Shown piece after piece: positions 1 to 7,944 of a stretch of DNA of 26,208 bases. The position numbers and the translations under genes were made by a program. Position 1 is the first letter of the stretch; the number at the start of each line of letters is the position of its first letter. The stretch comes from JAHDNZ01 sp036721855. Lineage in GTDB: Bacteria; Bacillota; DTU065. Below the pieces are notes generated by a model. The model made no database searches. It had not been told where the DNA came from and was given only the letters and a program-made list of their open reading frames with translations. Location: positions 1 to 26,208 of the forward strand of contig DAIMKF010000026.1 of the NCBI GenBank assembly GCA_036721855.1, in the 5' to 3' direction.

Positions 1-40
1 CTTAAGTGGAGACGCTTAGGGAGAGTAGGTCATTGCCGGA
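1..40 (+). rRNA. rrf: 5S ribosomal RNA, 3' end (partial)
   Basis: The first 40 bases match the 3' third of bacterial 5S rRNA: the loop E / helix IV region ending in GGGAGAGTAGGTCATTGCCG. The terminal CATTGCCGGA is the strand that normally pairs with the 5' end of the molecule in helix I. The 5' part lies outside the window. A run of seven T follows directly (43-49), so helix I plus this U-run could itself end the rrn transcript. An rrn operon therefore ends at the left edge of the window. Confidence 0.85.
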
Positions 41-45
41 TCTTT

Positions 46-80
46 TTTTAGCCCCTCAGGCAGAGCTTGAGGGGCTAAAA
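46..80 (+). repeat. Strong inverted repeat just after 5S rRNA
   Basis: TTTTAGCCCCTCA (46-58) is perfectly complementary to TGAGGGGCTAAAA (68-80), with a 9-base loop. The T-run lies on the left and the A-run on the right, which is the wrong polarity for an ordinary rho-independent terminator on either strand. It may be an rRNA processing stem or a second element of the rrn terminator. What is seen is only the stem. Confidence 0.6.
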
Positions 81-146
81 ACATGTTATTATGTTTGAAA
101 GGGTCTAAAACAGAGGTAGTTCTTAAGGTTTTAAGTTAGCAGGGAT

Positions 147-179
147 TCCGCTTTAAATGCTGAATCAGCTTATAGCGGA
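147..179 (+). promoter_or_regulatory. Leader hairpin that can mask the Shine-Dalgarno of the next gene
   Basis: TCCGCT (147-152) pairs with AGCGGA (174-179), and an inner GCTGA/TCAGC repeat lies between them. The right arm includes the first bases of the Shine-Dalgarno sequence GGAGGTG (177-183) of the secreted-protein gene. Folding would therefore partly hide the ribosome site. This is a structural inference, and the 6-bp outer stem is short. Confidence 0.3.
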
Positions 180-191
180 GGTGTAAAAAGA

Positions 192-806
192 ATGAAAAAA
201 CTGATCATTATAATATCAGCTCTATGTCTTATGGCTTATCCACTCTTGGCTACTTCTCTAAATGATGTACATCAGGCTATATTAAAAAGTGATCTTGATA
301 CAGCTAAAGCGAAAGCCGAACTTGAGCCGGGAGGTTTAATTTTGGCAGCTATTGCCTATAAAGAATACTTGAATCTTTTAGCGGAAAGTCTTATTGTTCT
401 ATCAGGGGATAAAAGCACTGAGACAATTTGTGATAAAATTATAACAGAGTTCGTAGATACAAGATTGATTTATAACCAAATGCTAGAAAAAATAGATAAA
501 ACAAAAATAGGTTCAACTTGGCACCTTATATTAGAATCACCTTTATCTCTAGATACCTCTCTGGAAGAGGGAGCCAAAAAATATAGCACTTATCTTTTAA
601 ATATAGCTTCTAAGAAATATCCCACTGATTATTTAGAAGTTAAGGAGATAGTTTTAGGTTATTTGCCAATTGCATATGAGACACGTCTTTTGTTACTCTT
701 AGTTAACGCTCCTGCAAAAGAGGATCTGCACAGGGTATTACTTGAAGAAAAGACCTATGAGTTGGAGCTAGACAGGCAAAAAGTGTGGCAGGATTTGGCG
801 AATTAA
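192..806 (+). CDS. Secreted protein of unknown function
   Basis: I do not recognise a family. The 204-residue product starts with a typical Sec signal peptide: MKK, a hydrophobic core of about 15 residues, and a plausible cleavage site after Ala20 (LLA|TS). There is no lipobox. The rest looks largely helical and charged, with no further membrane segment and no cysteine pair suggesting metal binding. The start is supported by GGAGGTG at 177-183, eight bases before the ATG. The gene stands alone between the 5S rRNA and the por operon. No good sigma-A promoter is visible before it, and no clear terminator follows. Its codon use is somewhat more AT-rich than the por genes. Confidence 0.75.
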   Translation: MKKLIIIISALCLMAYPLLATSLNDVHQAILKSDLDTAKAKAELEPGGLILAAIAYKEYLNLLAESLIVLSGDKSTETICDKIITEFVDTRLIYNQMLEKIDKTKIGSTWHLILESPLSLDTSLEEGAKKYSTYLLNIASKKYPTDYLEVKEIVLGYLPIAYETRLLLLLVNAPAKEDLHRVLLEEKTYELELDRQKVWQDLAN

Positions 807-977
807 AGACAATCAAGGTCTATTTAAGGCAGGAATATAAGCCTTGGCAAAGAATCTTTAATAAGTTAGTGGTTGAAGTTGTTTTGTATTGAGAGTTTTA
901 ACTAAACTGTAGTGTCCACTGACTCAAACTATTTTTGCTTTTTCAAAGCAAGAAGGTCAAATAACTTTTATGAGGTT

Positions 978-1016
978 TTGAAACGAGCCTTATACTAGCT
1001 ATATTTTTGGCTAGTA
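978..1016 (+). promoter_or_regulatory. Candidate por promoter with a palindrome enclosing the -10
   Basis: TTGAAA (978-983), a 16-base spacer and TATATT (1000-1005) form a reasonable sigma-A promoter, predicting a start near 1012 and a leader of about 145 bases. The inverted repeat TACTAGC (993-999) / GCTAGTA (1010-1016) brackets the -10 element exactly. That is the arrangement expected of a repressor operator. It does not match the Rex consensus (TTGTGAA-N6-TTCACAA). Confidence 0.45.
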
Positions 1017-1021
1017 AAAGT

Positions 1022-1050
1022 CTTAGGGAAGAATTGTTAATTCTCCTAAG
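1022..1050 (+). promoter_or_regulatory. Leader hairpin upstream of the por operon
   Basis: CTTAGG (1022-1027) plus AGAATT (1030-1035) pair with AATTCT (1039-1044) plus CCTAAG (1045-1050). This gives 12 base pairs with a two-base bulge and a three-base loop. No T-run follows, so it is not a terminator. It would lie about 10 bases from the predicted 5' end of the por mRNA and might stabilise it or serve as an operator. Confidence 0.4.
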
Positions 1051-1156
1051 AACACCATAACAAAGATAGTAAGCAAGATAATCTTTGGCATGGGAGTTTC
1101 AATGTGGTTTTTTTATGCCTATTTAGGCAGAAAATGTTAAATAGGAGGCAGAGAAA

Positions 1157-1741
1157 ATGGCAGATATCCTCGAGATCCGCTGGCATGGCCGCGGTGGACA
1201 GGGTGCTAAAACCGCTGCTTTGCTTATGGGTGAGTCTGCTGCTGAAGCAGGCAAATACGTACAAGCATTTCCTGAGTACGGCCCAGAACGCATGGGAGCT
1301 CCGGTTACAGCATATAACCGTATTAGTGCCAACCCTATCCGTCTTCACTGTAGTGTCGAAAATCCAAAATATGTAATTGTTCTTGATCCAACTTTCTACG
1401 GTGCTGTTGATTTTACAAGTGGTATTAAAGATGGCGGAGCAATCCTTATTAATACTAGTGAATCACCGGCCCAGTGGAAACAGAAATTGGATTTTGGCGG
1501 TAAAAACATTAGTATTTACACTGTTGATGCTACTAAGATTTCCAAGGAAGAAGTAGGAGGCAATTTCCCAAATACTCCTATGCTTGGAGCTTTAATTAAA
1601 GTTTCTAGTGTCTTAGATCTTAAAGAAGCTTTAGCCGCCATTCGTTCCAAACTCACAATCAAGTTCCGTAATAAACCTGAAATGATCGAGAGAAACCTCA
1701 AAGCAATCCAAAGATCCTTTGAGGAGGTGCAAAGTGAATGA
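1157..1741 (+). CDS. porC: Pyruvate:ferredoxin oxidoreductase, gamma subunit
   Basis: Gamma subunit of the four-subunit 2-oxoacid:ferredoxin oxidoreductase, which converts pyruvate and CoA to acetyl-CoA, CO2 and reduced ferredoxin in the cytoplasm. The N-terminal RWHGRGGQGAKTAA motif followed by QAFPEYGPERMGAPV is the hallmark of the family (POR gamma domain). At 194 residues it has the usual length. AGGAGG at 1143-1148 supports the ATG. It is first in a four-gene operon in the order gamma-delta-alpha-beta, and its stop overlaps the porD start by 4 bases. The relative specificity for pyruvate or branched-chain 2-oxoacids cannot be settled from this subunit, but the beta subunit favours pyruvate. 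Confidence 0.93.
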   Translation: MADILEIRWHGRGGQGAKTAALLMGESAAEAGKYVQAFPEYGPERMGAPVTAYNRISANPIRLHCSVENPKYVIVLDPTFYGAVDFTSGIKDGGAILINTSESPAQWKQKLDFGGKNISIYTVDATKISKEEVGGNFPNTPMLGALIKVSSVLDLKEALAAIRSKLTIKFRNKPEMIERNLKAIQRSFEEVQSE

Positions 1742-2049
1742 CCACTAAAAAGAAAATTGCTCCAGATGCAAAGTGGCAAGAGGTTCCCATGGCAGGGATT
1801 ATTCCTACAGCAGGTACAGCCCAGGAATTTAAAACAGGTGACTGGAGAACTCGCAAGCCAATTCACAGTGAGGAAAAATGTATTAATTGCCTTCGCTGTT
1901 GGGTCTATTGTCCGGATTCCTCTATCTTAGTTAAAGATGGTAAGGTTACCGGTATCGATTATGATCACTGCAAAGGGTGTGGCATCTGTGCCAAGGTATG
2001 CCCTGACAAAATAAAAGCAATTATCATGATCAATGATAATGAAGAATAA
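1738..2049 (+). CDS. porD: Pyruvate:ferredoxin oxidoreductase, delta subunit (2x[4Fe-4S])
   Basis: A 103-residue ferredoxin-like subunit that passes electrons from the TPP site of PorB to external ferredoxin. Two complete 4Fe-4S motifs are visible: C48-x2-C51-x2-C54-x3-C58-P and C78-x2-C81-x2-C84-x3-C88-P. The N-terminal 45 residues before the clusters are typical of PorD. The start overlaps the porC stop (ATGA), which implies translational coupling, and GGAGGTG lies just upstream at 1722-1728. Length and position in the operon agree with the family. Confidence 0.93.
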   Translation: MTTKKKIAPDAKWQEVPMAGIIPTAGTAQEFKTGDWRTRKPIHSEEKCINCLRCWVYCPDSSILVKDGKVTGIDYDHCKGCGICAKVCPDKIKAIIMINDNEE

Positions 2050-2082
2050 ACAACCTATTTTAAACGGGAGGGGGAAATAAGC

Positions 2083-3261
2083 ATGAAGATTCGTCATTCC
2101 CTTACCGGCAACGAAGCAATGGCTGAAGCTATGCGTCAGATTAATCCTGATGTTGTGGCTGCCTATCCTATTACTCCGCAAACAGAGATTGTGCAGCTCT
2201 TCTCCAATTCTGTTGCCGATGGAAAAGTAAATACAGAATTTGTTACTGTTGAAAGTGAGCACAGTGCCATGAGTGCCACTATCGGTGCTTCCGCTGCTGG
2301 TGCTCGGGCCATGACTGCAACCTCAGCCAATGGTCTGGCTTATATGTGGGAGGTAGTCTACATTGCTGCTTCAATGAGGCTTCCCATTGTTATGCCGGTT
2401 GTAAACCGTGCTTTAAGCGGACCTATCAATATTCACTGCGATCACAGTGATACAATGGGGGCAAGAGATTCAGGCTGGATCCAGATCTATTCGGAAAACA
2501 GCCAAGAAGCTTATGATAACTTGATTCAAGCGATTCGCATTGCTGAGCATCAAGATATCCAGTTACCGGTAATGGTATGTATGGATGGTTTTATTATCAG
2601 CCACGGTATGGAAATCATCGAAGCCGAAGATGACGAAACCGTACGTAAATTTATCGGTGTGCGAAAACCACAATATTCGCTTTTGAATAAAGATGAGCCT
2701 GTTACCATGGGGCCTATTGACCTGCAGGATTTTTATTTTGAACACAAAAAGCAGCAGGCCGAGGCTATGAAAAATTCTGCTCAGGTAATTTTAGATGTGG
2801 CCAAAGAGTGGCAAGAGCTAACCGGCCGCAGTTACGATATGCTTGATGAGTATCGTATGGAAGATGCCGAGATAGCTATTGTGGTTATTGGTTCTGCCGC
2901 CGGTACAGCCAAAGTAGCTGTAGATGCACTAAGAGCCAAGGGAGTTAAGGCCGGTTTAGTCAAAGTTCGCGTTTTCCGTCCTTTCCCCAAAGAGGAAATG
3001 GCCAAAGCTCTGGCCAAAACCAAGGCTGTAGCTATTATGGATCGGGCAGAATCCTTTGCAGACTTTGGAGGCCCATTGTTTAGAGATATTAGAGCTAGTC
3101 TCTATGAGCATGATATAAGGCCAAAAACAGTCAGTTATGTTTATGGTCTCGGTGGCAGAGACGTCACCTTAGATACCATTAACCAAGTTTATGCAGATCT
3201 TGAGCGCCTAGTAAAAGGTGAGCAGATTCCAATGCTCAATCATCTAGGCGTTAGAGAGTAG
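2083..3261 (+). CDS. porA: Pyruvate:ferredoxin oxidoreductase, alpha subunit
   Basis: Alpha subunit, 392 residues, of the POR complex. It carries the pyrimidine-binding TPP fold at the N-terminus (AAYPITPQTEIVQLF, then HSAMSATIGASAAGARAMTA) and the C-terminal transketolase-like domain (VIGSAAGTAKVAVDALRAKG, VRVFRPFP). Together with PorB it forms the active site that decarboxylates pyruvate. The ATG is preceded by GGGAGGGGG at 2066-2074. It follows porD after 33 bases and precedes porB by 13. No truncation or missing motif is seen. 2-oxoisovalerate oxidoreductase is the main alternative. Confidence 0.93.
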   Translation: MKIRHSLTGNEAMAEAMRQINPDVVAAYPITPQTEIVQLFSNSVADGKVNTEFVTVESEHSAMSATIGASAAGARAMTATSANGLAYMWEVVYIAASMRLPIVMPVVNRALSGPINIHCDHSDTMGARDSGWIQIYSENSQEAYDNLIQAIRIAEHQDIQLPVMVCMDGFIISHGMEIIEAEDDETVRKFIGVRKPQYSLLNKDEPVTMGPIDLQDFYFEHKKQQAEAMKNSAQVILDVAKEWQELTGRSYDMLDEYRMEDAEIAIVVIGSAAGTAKVAVDALRAKGVKAGLVKVRVFRPFPKEEMAKALAKTKAVAIMDRAESFADFGGPLFRDIRASLYEHDIRPKTVSYVYGLGGRDVTLDTINQVYADLERLVKGEQIPMLNHLGVRE

Positions 3262-3274
3262 GGGGTGAATAAAA

Positions 3275-4201
3275 ATGGCAGTTAATCTTAAGGAACTATC
3301 CGCCAAAGAATCTGCTTTGACAGCGGGGCATCGTGCTTGTGCGGGTTGTGGAGCACCAATTGTTGTGCGCCAGGTTCTTATGGCTTCTGATAAACCGGTT
3401 GTAGTTGCATGTGCTACAGGCTGTTTGGAAGTTACCACTTCAATCTATCCTTATACAGCTTGGAATGTTAACTTTATTCACAATGCGTTTGAAAACTCAG
3501 CTGCTACTGTCTCGGGAGTGGAAGCTGCTTTTACCTCTTTAAAGAAACAGGGTAAAATCGAGGGAGATTTTAACTTTGTTGCCTTTGGCGGTGATGGTGG
3601 CACTTATGATATTGGTTTTCAATCACTTTCCGGAGCTATGGAACGCGGGCACAATATGCTTTATGTCTGCTATGATAACGGAGCATATATGAATACAGGT
3701 ATTCAAAGATCATCTGCTACCCCCATGGGAGCAAACACAACTACTACACCTGTAGGTAAAAAATCTACCGGTAAAAAACAATATCGCAAAGATTTGGCCG
3801 AAATTATAGCGGCACATCATATTCCTTATGTGGCTCAAGCTTCAATTTCCAACTACCGCGACTTAATTGAAAAAGCTAAAAAGGCCTTTTCCATCGAAGG
3901 TCCAAAATTCCTCAATGTCTTGTCTCCTTGTCGGTTAGGCTGGGGCTTTAATCCCGAAAACACGGTTGATCTGGCTCAGCTTATGGTAGACAGCTGTTTC
4001 TGGCCTCTCTTTGAGGTTGTTGAGGGCAAGTGGAAACTGACCTATAAGCCAAAGAACAAGCCAAGTATCGAAGAGTGGATGAAACAGCAAGCTCGTTTCA
4101 AACATCTCTTTAAGAGCGAAGAAGGCAAAGAAGTTATCGCTAGAGCTCAAGCTGAAGTCGACGCTCGCTGGAACCAGTTGTTGGCTCGTGAAACTCTGTA
4201 A
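3275..4201 (+). CDS. porB: Pyruvate:ferredoxin oxidoreductase, beta subunit
   Basis: Beta subunit, 308 residues, which binds TPP-Mg and one 4Fe-4S cluster. The TPP motif begins at GGDGG (residues 105-109) followed by TYDIG, and continues to YDNGAYMNTGIQRS, a signature of pyruvate-type beta subunits. Cluster cysteines are visible in CAGCGAP near the N-terminus, in CATGCLE and in SPCRLGWG. AGGGGGTG (3260-3267) precedes the ATG. It is last in the por operon, and a strong terminator begins within bases of its stop. Active-site and cluster residues appear complete. Confidence 0.93.
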   Translation: MAVNLKELSAKESALTAGHRACAGCGAPIVVRQVLMASDKPVVVACATGCLEVTTSIYPYTAWNVNFIHNAFENSAATVSGVEAAFTSLKKQGKIEGDFNFVAFGGDGGTYDIGFQSLSGAMERGHNMLYVCYDNGAYMNTGIQRSSATPMGANTTTTPVGKKSTGKKQYRKDLAEIIAAHHIPYVAQASISNYRDLIEKAKKAFSIEGPKFLNVLSPCRLGWGFNPENTVDLAQLMVDSCFWPLFEVVEGKWKLTYKPKNKPSIEEWMKQQARFKHLFKSEEGKEVIARAQAEVDARWNQLLARETL

Positions 4202-4203
4202 AA

Positions 4204-4234
4204 AAAAAGGATCGGTCTTTAGCCGATCCTTTTT
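4204..4234 (+). terminator. Rho-independent terminator of the por operon
   Basis: An A-run leads into GGATCGG (4209-4215), a short loop, then CCGATCC (4223-4229) and TTTTT (4230-4234). The stem is extended by A-T pairs on both sides. It starts directly behind the porB stop and separates the por operon from gin. Confidence 0.93.
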
Positions 4235-4264
4235 ACTACATATCACTCAACTGAGGTGTCTTTG

Positions 4265-4498
4265 ATGCCTAAATGCATAATCTGTAATAAAAAGACAAAG
4301 ACAGAGCTTTTAGTTGGTGAACATGGAATTTGTTTACAATGCGAACAAGTTATTTTAGACCTAGATCCTAATGATGCAAATTACAGTGAAATATTAAACA
4401 AACTCCGTCCCCTTGCGCACATAGTTTGGCTCTCTTTTAAAAAAGAACAGGAAAATGGTGAGAAAACAAATTTAGGTGATTGTGATGAGACAAAATGA
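4265..4498 (+). CDS. csfB: Gin/CsfB-like anti-sigma-G factor
   Basis: A 77-residue protein with two CxxC pairs in the N-terminal half (CIIC and, 20 residues on, CLQC). This is the treble-clef pattern of the Gin family (CsfB), which in Bacillus binds sigma-G and keeps it inactive in the mother cell and before engulfment is complete. Position supports the call: in Bacillus csfB lies just upstream of yaaO, and here it overlaps the yaaO-type gene by 14 bases. The ATG at 4265 is chosen because GAGGTG (4253-4258) sits 6 bases before it; a GTG at 4256 would lie inside that ribosome site. The sequence is short, so the family call rests on the cysteine pattern plus context. Confidence 0.72.
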   Translation: MPKCIICNKKTKTELLVGEHGICLQCEQVILDLDPNDANYSEILNKLRPLAHIVWLSFKKEQENGEKTNLGDCDETK

Positions 4499-5891
4499 GA
4501 CTCCATTTTTAGATGCAGTTCTAAATTATATAAAAAAAGGGATCCTACCTTTTCATACCCCAGGGCATATTCAGGGGCGGGGTATGAGTAAAAAAATCCT
4601 TGAGTTTTGGCCAAGGGCTCTTGCCGGAGACCTAGCAGAAGTAGAGCATCCAAAATCCCACCACGACTACGAAGTAGCTAGAAAAGAAGCAGAGGCTCTC
4701 TTAGCTGAACTTTATGGCGCCAAACGTTCTTTTTTTCTTTGTAATGGGACAACTGAAGGTATCCAGGCTCTGTGCCTAGCCTTTTTAAAGGAAGACAATA
4801 CCGTATTATTGCCTCGTAATGCACATCGCTCATTAGTAGGGGGTTTGATTCTGACTGGAGCAAGGCCTAGGTGGGTTTATCCTAAGATAGATCCTGACTG
4901 GGGGATAGCCACGGTTGTAGATACGGATAACTGGCTTAAGGAAGCCCATGGGGTTGATGCTGCTTTCCATCTTTATCCGAACTATTTTGGTATGTGCCAG
5001 GATTTAGAAAGACAGATAATTACCGGCGTACCAAATTTGATAGATGAGGCTCATGGACCTCATTTCCAGTTTTCCCATAGACTCCCACCCTGTGCTTTAG
5101 ATTATAATATCACCGCTACCGTGCAAAGTACCCATAAGATTTTGTCTTCTCTAACCCAAAGTTCCTGGTTGCATGTAAAATCAAAAGCAGATGTTTTGAG
5201 AATAGAAAAAGCTTTAGGTATAATAGAAAGTACCAGCCCAAATTTTTTACTGTGGGCTTCTTTAGATGCTGCCAGAGCACTGGAGGCTGAAAATCCTAAG
5301 CGTTTTGACCGAGCCATTTATAGGGCAGAAATTCTCAGAGCAAAGCTTAAGGAAATTGAGGGTTTAGAAATATTTGAGCCCCAAAAGCATACGGAAGTTA
5401 AAGCCAGTGACCCCTTAAAACTAATAATCAGTGCGAGTAATTTGGGTTTAAATGGCTTTAGGTTAAGAGATGAACTGAGATTAAGAGGTGTTATGCCCGA
5501 ACTTGCAGAAGCTTCCTGTGTTTTATTTATTATAACTCCGGCTCATAAACAAAAGGACTTAGATAGTTTATTAAAGGCCTTAAAGGATATTGCCGGAGGA
5601 ATAAAAAAAGTTAAAAGTAATAACCATAATTTCACAAGCTATCCACGCTTAAAAACCAGACTAACTCCGAAAGAAGCTTTCTTTCGTGACGGGAAAAGCA
5701 TGGAGATCGAAAAAACAAACGGACTGATTGCAGCGGAGATGGTAGTGCCATATCCTCCCGGTATTCCTCTTGTTATGCCCGGAGAGGAGATAACCAAAGA
5801 AGTCATAGAACTGATACAGTACTACCAGAGTTTAGGCTGGTTTATTCGCGGTCTGGAAGATAAGAAAGCTAAAAAAATACGCGTACTTTAA
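4485..5891 (+). CDS. yaaO: YaaO-type Orn/Lys/Arg decarboxylase family protein
   Basis: A PLP enzyme of the prokaryotic ornithine/lysine/arginine decarboxylase family, fold type I, about 468 residues like Bacillus YaaO. The N-terminus has the family pattern FHTPGHIQGRGM. PLP-site residues include the DEAHGPH stretch and Lys218 in STHK, the internal aldimine lysine. The C-terminal domain carries VPYPPGIPLVMPGE, typical of this family. Likely products are cadaverine, putrescine or agmatine; the substrate cannot be decided from sequence. The ATG at 4485 has AGGTGA (4474-4479) at a good distance; a GTG at 4476 would lie inside it. It is probably co-transcribed with gin and the ATPase downstream (17-base gap). 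Confidence 0.88.
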   Translation: MRQNETPFLDAVLNYIKKGILPFHTPGHIQGRGMSKKILEFWPRALAGDLAEVEHPKSHHDYEVARKEAEALLAELYGAKRSFFLCNGTTEGIQALCLAFLKEDNTVLLPRNAHRSLVGGLILTGARPRWVYPKIDPDWGIATVVDTDNWLKEAHGVDAAFHLYPNYFGMCQDLERQIITGVPNLIDEAHGPHFQFSHRLPPCALDYNITATVQSTHKILSSLTQSSWLHVKSKADVLRIEKALGIIESTSPNFLLWASLDAARALEAENPKRFDRAIYRAEILRAKLKEIEGLEIFEPQKHTEVKASDPLKLIISASNLGLNGFRLRDELRLRGVMPELAEASCVLFIITPAHKQKDLDSLLKALKDIAGGIKKVKSNNHNFTSYPRLKTRLTPKEAFFRDGKSMEIEKTNGLIAAEMVVPYPPGIPLVMPGEEITKEVIELIQYYQSLGWFIRGLEDKKAKKIRVL

Positions 5892-5908
5892 AATTTTAGG
5901 GTGGTATT

Positions 5909-7189
5909 ATGACCAAAAAAATTACAGACGATCTCGATGTACTTGTGGGTGTTTTGCCAAAACGAATTCAAACTGCCCTTAACATCCCTAATAAGGATCA
6001 ACTATTGGAGGTAGTTTTGGATTTGGGCCGTCCACCGGAGGCGCGTTTTCCGGAGAGTTTTATCTATTTAGATAAAACTCCTGTGACCAAAGCAGAATTG
6101 GCAGAGGTTTTAGAAAAAATCGGTCAATTTGGTTCGGATAATCGTGCCGGTATTGAAAGAACATTGCATCGGATCTCAGCTTTAAGAAACCGACGTGGTG
6201 ATATTATCGGCCTAACCTGTAGGGTAGGCCGGGCTGTAATGGGAACAATTGACATAATTGAAGATATAATTAAAAAGGGTAAATCCCTGCTTTTACTAGG
6301 CAAACCCGGGGTAGGGAAAACCACCATGTTAAGAGAGATCGCCAGAGAACTTGCTGCAGAAAAACGGGTAGTTATTGTTGATACATCTAATGAGATTGGC
6401 GGAGACGGAGATATTCCTCATCCGGGGATCGGCCGAGCCAGACGTCTCCAGGTGTCAAGACATGATCTTCAGTATCAGGTAATGATTGAAGCCGTAGAAA
6501 ATCATATGCCCGAGGTTATTGTAATCGATGAAATTGGCAATTCTTTTGAAGCCGATGCGGCCAGAACCATTGCCGAACGCGGAGTCATGCTAATCGGTAC
6601 GGCACATGGTATTACCTTAAAAAACATCATCTCCAATCCGGCCTTAGTCGATTTAGTCGGCGGGATTCAAAGTGTTACCTTAGGAGACGAAGAAGCAAGA
6701 CGCCGCAACACTCAAAAGACTATTCAAGAGAGAAAACAACAGCCAACATTTGAAATAGTGATTGAAATAATTGATCGCGATACTTTAGCTATTGTTGACA
6801 ATGTAGCAGGGGCAGTAGATGCGTTATTATCAGGAGAATCAATAGTCTACGAGATGAGAAAAAGAGATGCCTTGGGTGTTGTTGTTATTGAAGAAACAGA
6901 GATAACACCACCCAGACAAAACCGTATTATTCGCAATATCTATCCCTATGGGATTAGCCGCAACAAAATTTATGAGGCTATAAGTGAAATGAAAGCACCG
7001 CTTAATCTTGTTCGCAATCTTAAAGATGCTGATTTGGTCTTAACCTTAAAAGGTCAGTATAATAGATTGCCACAAGATATTAGAGAAGCAGAAATAAAAG
7101 GACTGCCTGTTAAGGTTATTAGGAGTAATACGTTGGCACAGATTCTAAATGCCATCGCCGAAATAGTTCCCCCAAAAGATGAAGGATAA
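5909..7189 (+). CDS. P-loop ATPase with C-terminal R3H-like nucleic-acid-binding region
   Basis: A 426-residue ATPase of the family related to SpoIIIAA and chloroplast Ycf45. The Walker A motif is GKPGVGKTT, with its lysine at residue 137. Walker B is the hydrophobic VIVIDEIG stretch about 80 residues later. The middle carries DTSNEIGGDGDIPHPGIGRA, diagnostic for this family. The C-terminal third (after MRKRDALGVV) probably holds the R3H-like single-strand nucleic-acid-binding part. The biochemical role is not established. AGGGTGG (5897-5903) supports the ATG. It sits between yaaO and tmk, a place where Bacillus has no such gene, and all ATPase motifs look intact. Confidence 0.85.
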   Translation: MTKKITDDLDVLVGVLPKRIQTALNIPNKDQLLEVVLDLGRPPEARFPESFIYLDKTPVTKAELAEVLEKIGQFGSDNRAGIERTLHRISALRNRRGDIIGLTCRVGRAVMGTIDIIEDIIKKGKSLLLLGKPGVGKTTMLREIARELAAEKRVVIVDTSNEIGGDGDIPHPGIGRARRLQVSRHDLQYQVMIEAVENHMPEVIVIDEIGNSFEADAARTIAERGVMLIGTAHGITLKNIISNPALVDLVGGIQSVTLGDEEARRRNTQKTIQERKQQPTFEIVIEIIDRDTLAIVDNVAGAVDALLSGESIVYEMRKRDALGVVVIEETEITPPRQNRIIRNIYPYGISRNKIYEAISEMKAPLNLVRNLKDADLVLTLKGQYNRLPQDIREAEIKGLPVKVIRSNTLAQILNAIAEIVPPKDEG

Positions 7190-7272
7190 TTAACAAGCCG
7201 GAAAAGGGCACAAAAACTTTCAAACAACAGGAAAAGCGCCAGGATTTACCTTGGGCAAGGAGGAGCAAATAC

Positions 7273-7944
7273 ATGGCAGGATTATTTTTAAGCTTTGAAG
7301 GTATTGACGGTTGTGGGAAAAGTACCCAGGCGAAGCTATGTTATGATGCTTTGTGTAAAAAAGATATTAAGGCTTATTTAACCCGAGAACCCGGGGGGGA
7401 AAAAGTGGCAGAGAGTATCAGAGAGATCCTCCTTTTCTCCCGCGAAGATATACTCAAAGAGACTGAAGTGCTTCTCTACGCAGCGGCAAGAGCTCAACAC
7501 GTACGCAAGGTTATTGCACCCAAATTAGCCCAAGATAATATAGTTGTCTGTGATCGTTTTGTCCATTCTTCTGTTGCCTATCAAGGCTATGGGCTGGGTT
7601 TTGATCTCAAAACTATCTGGGATATTAACTCTGTAGCTATGGGTTCTACTTTTCCAGATATTGTCTTTTTATTTGATCTGAGTGTGGAGGAAGCTTTTTT
7701 AAGATCAAAAGCACGTCAGGTAGTTTTAGATAGCAGGGAGTCGGGATTAAGTAGCGAACCCCTTAAAAAAGACCGGATTGAAAACAGAGGCTATGATTTT
7801 TATAAGAAAGTCAGAACCGGTTTTTTAGAGATGAGCAATGATCCTAGAATTACGATCTTAGATGCGACAAAACCGGCAGAGGTTATACACAACGAGGTAA
7901 TGAGAATTATCTGGAAAGTATGGCAAGGAGGTGCCACTTCATGA
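7273..7944 (+). CDS. tmk: Thymidylate kinase
   Basis: Phosphorylates dTMP to dTDP with ATP in the cytoplasm, an essential step of dTTP supply. Visible motifs are the P-loop GIDGCGKS (residues 10-17), TREPGG (37-42), the CDRFVHSSVAYQGYG block with the DR(F/Y) motif, and the LID region with DRIENRGYDFY. At 223 residues it is slightly longer than typical (about 205-215). AAGGAGG at 7258-7264 supports the ATG. The stop overlaps the darA start by 4 bases (ATGA), as expected for the conserved tmk-yaaQ pair. Confidence 0.96.
   Translation: MAGLFLSFEGIDGCGKSTQAKLCYDALCKKDIKAYLTREPGGEKVAESIREILLFSREDILKETEVLLYAAARAQHVRKVIAPKLAQDNIVVCDRFVHSSVAYQGYGLGFDLKTIWDINSVAMGSTFPDIVFLFDLSVEEAFLRSKARQVVLDSRESGLSSEPLKKDRIENRGYDFYKKVRTGFLEMSNDPRITILDATKPAEVIHNEVMRIIWKVWQGGATS

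Larger units (their letters stand above)
807..1156. other. Intergenic region of 350 bases with no gene
   Basis: Open frames here are short and have no ribosome sites. The region holds a small hairpin (TTGCTTT 935-941 with AAAGCAA 945-951), a candidate promoter with a surrounding palindrome (978-1016), and a 12-bp leader hairpin (1022-1050). The last two are listed separately. Nothing else is recognisable. Confidence 0.6.

Noticed and set aside
46..80. Standard intrinsic terminator after 5S rRNA
   Set aside because: The stem is strong but T lies before and A after it, the reverse of the required order; kept only as an inverted repeat.
935..951. Terminator of the secreted-protein gene
   Set aside because: The TTGCTTT/AAAGCAA stem is weak, has a three-base loop and no T-run on either strand.
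1046..1376. Several open frames on both strands around the porC start
   Set aside because: They overlap porC or its leader, lack ribosome sites and look like no known proteins; porC itself is secure.
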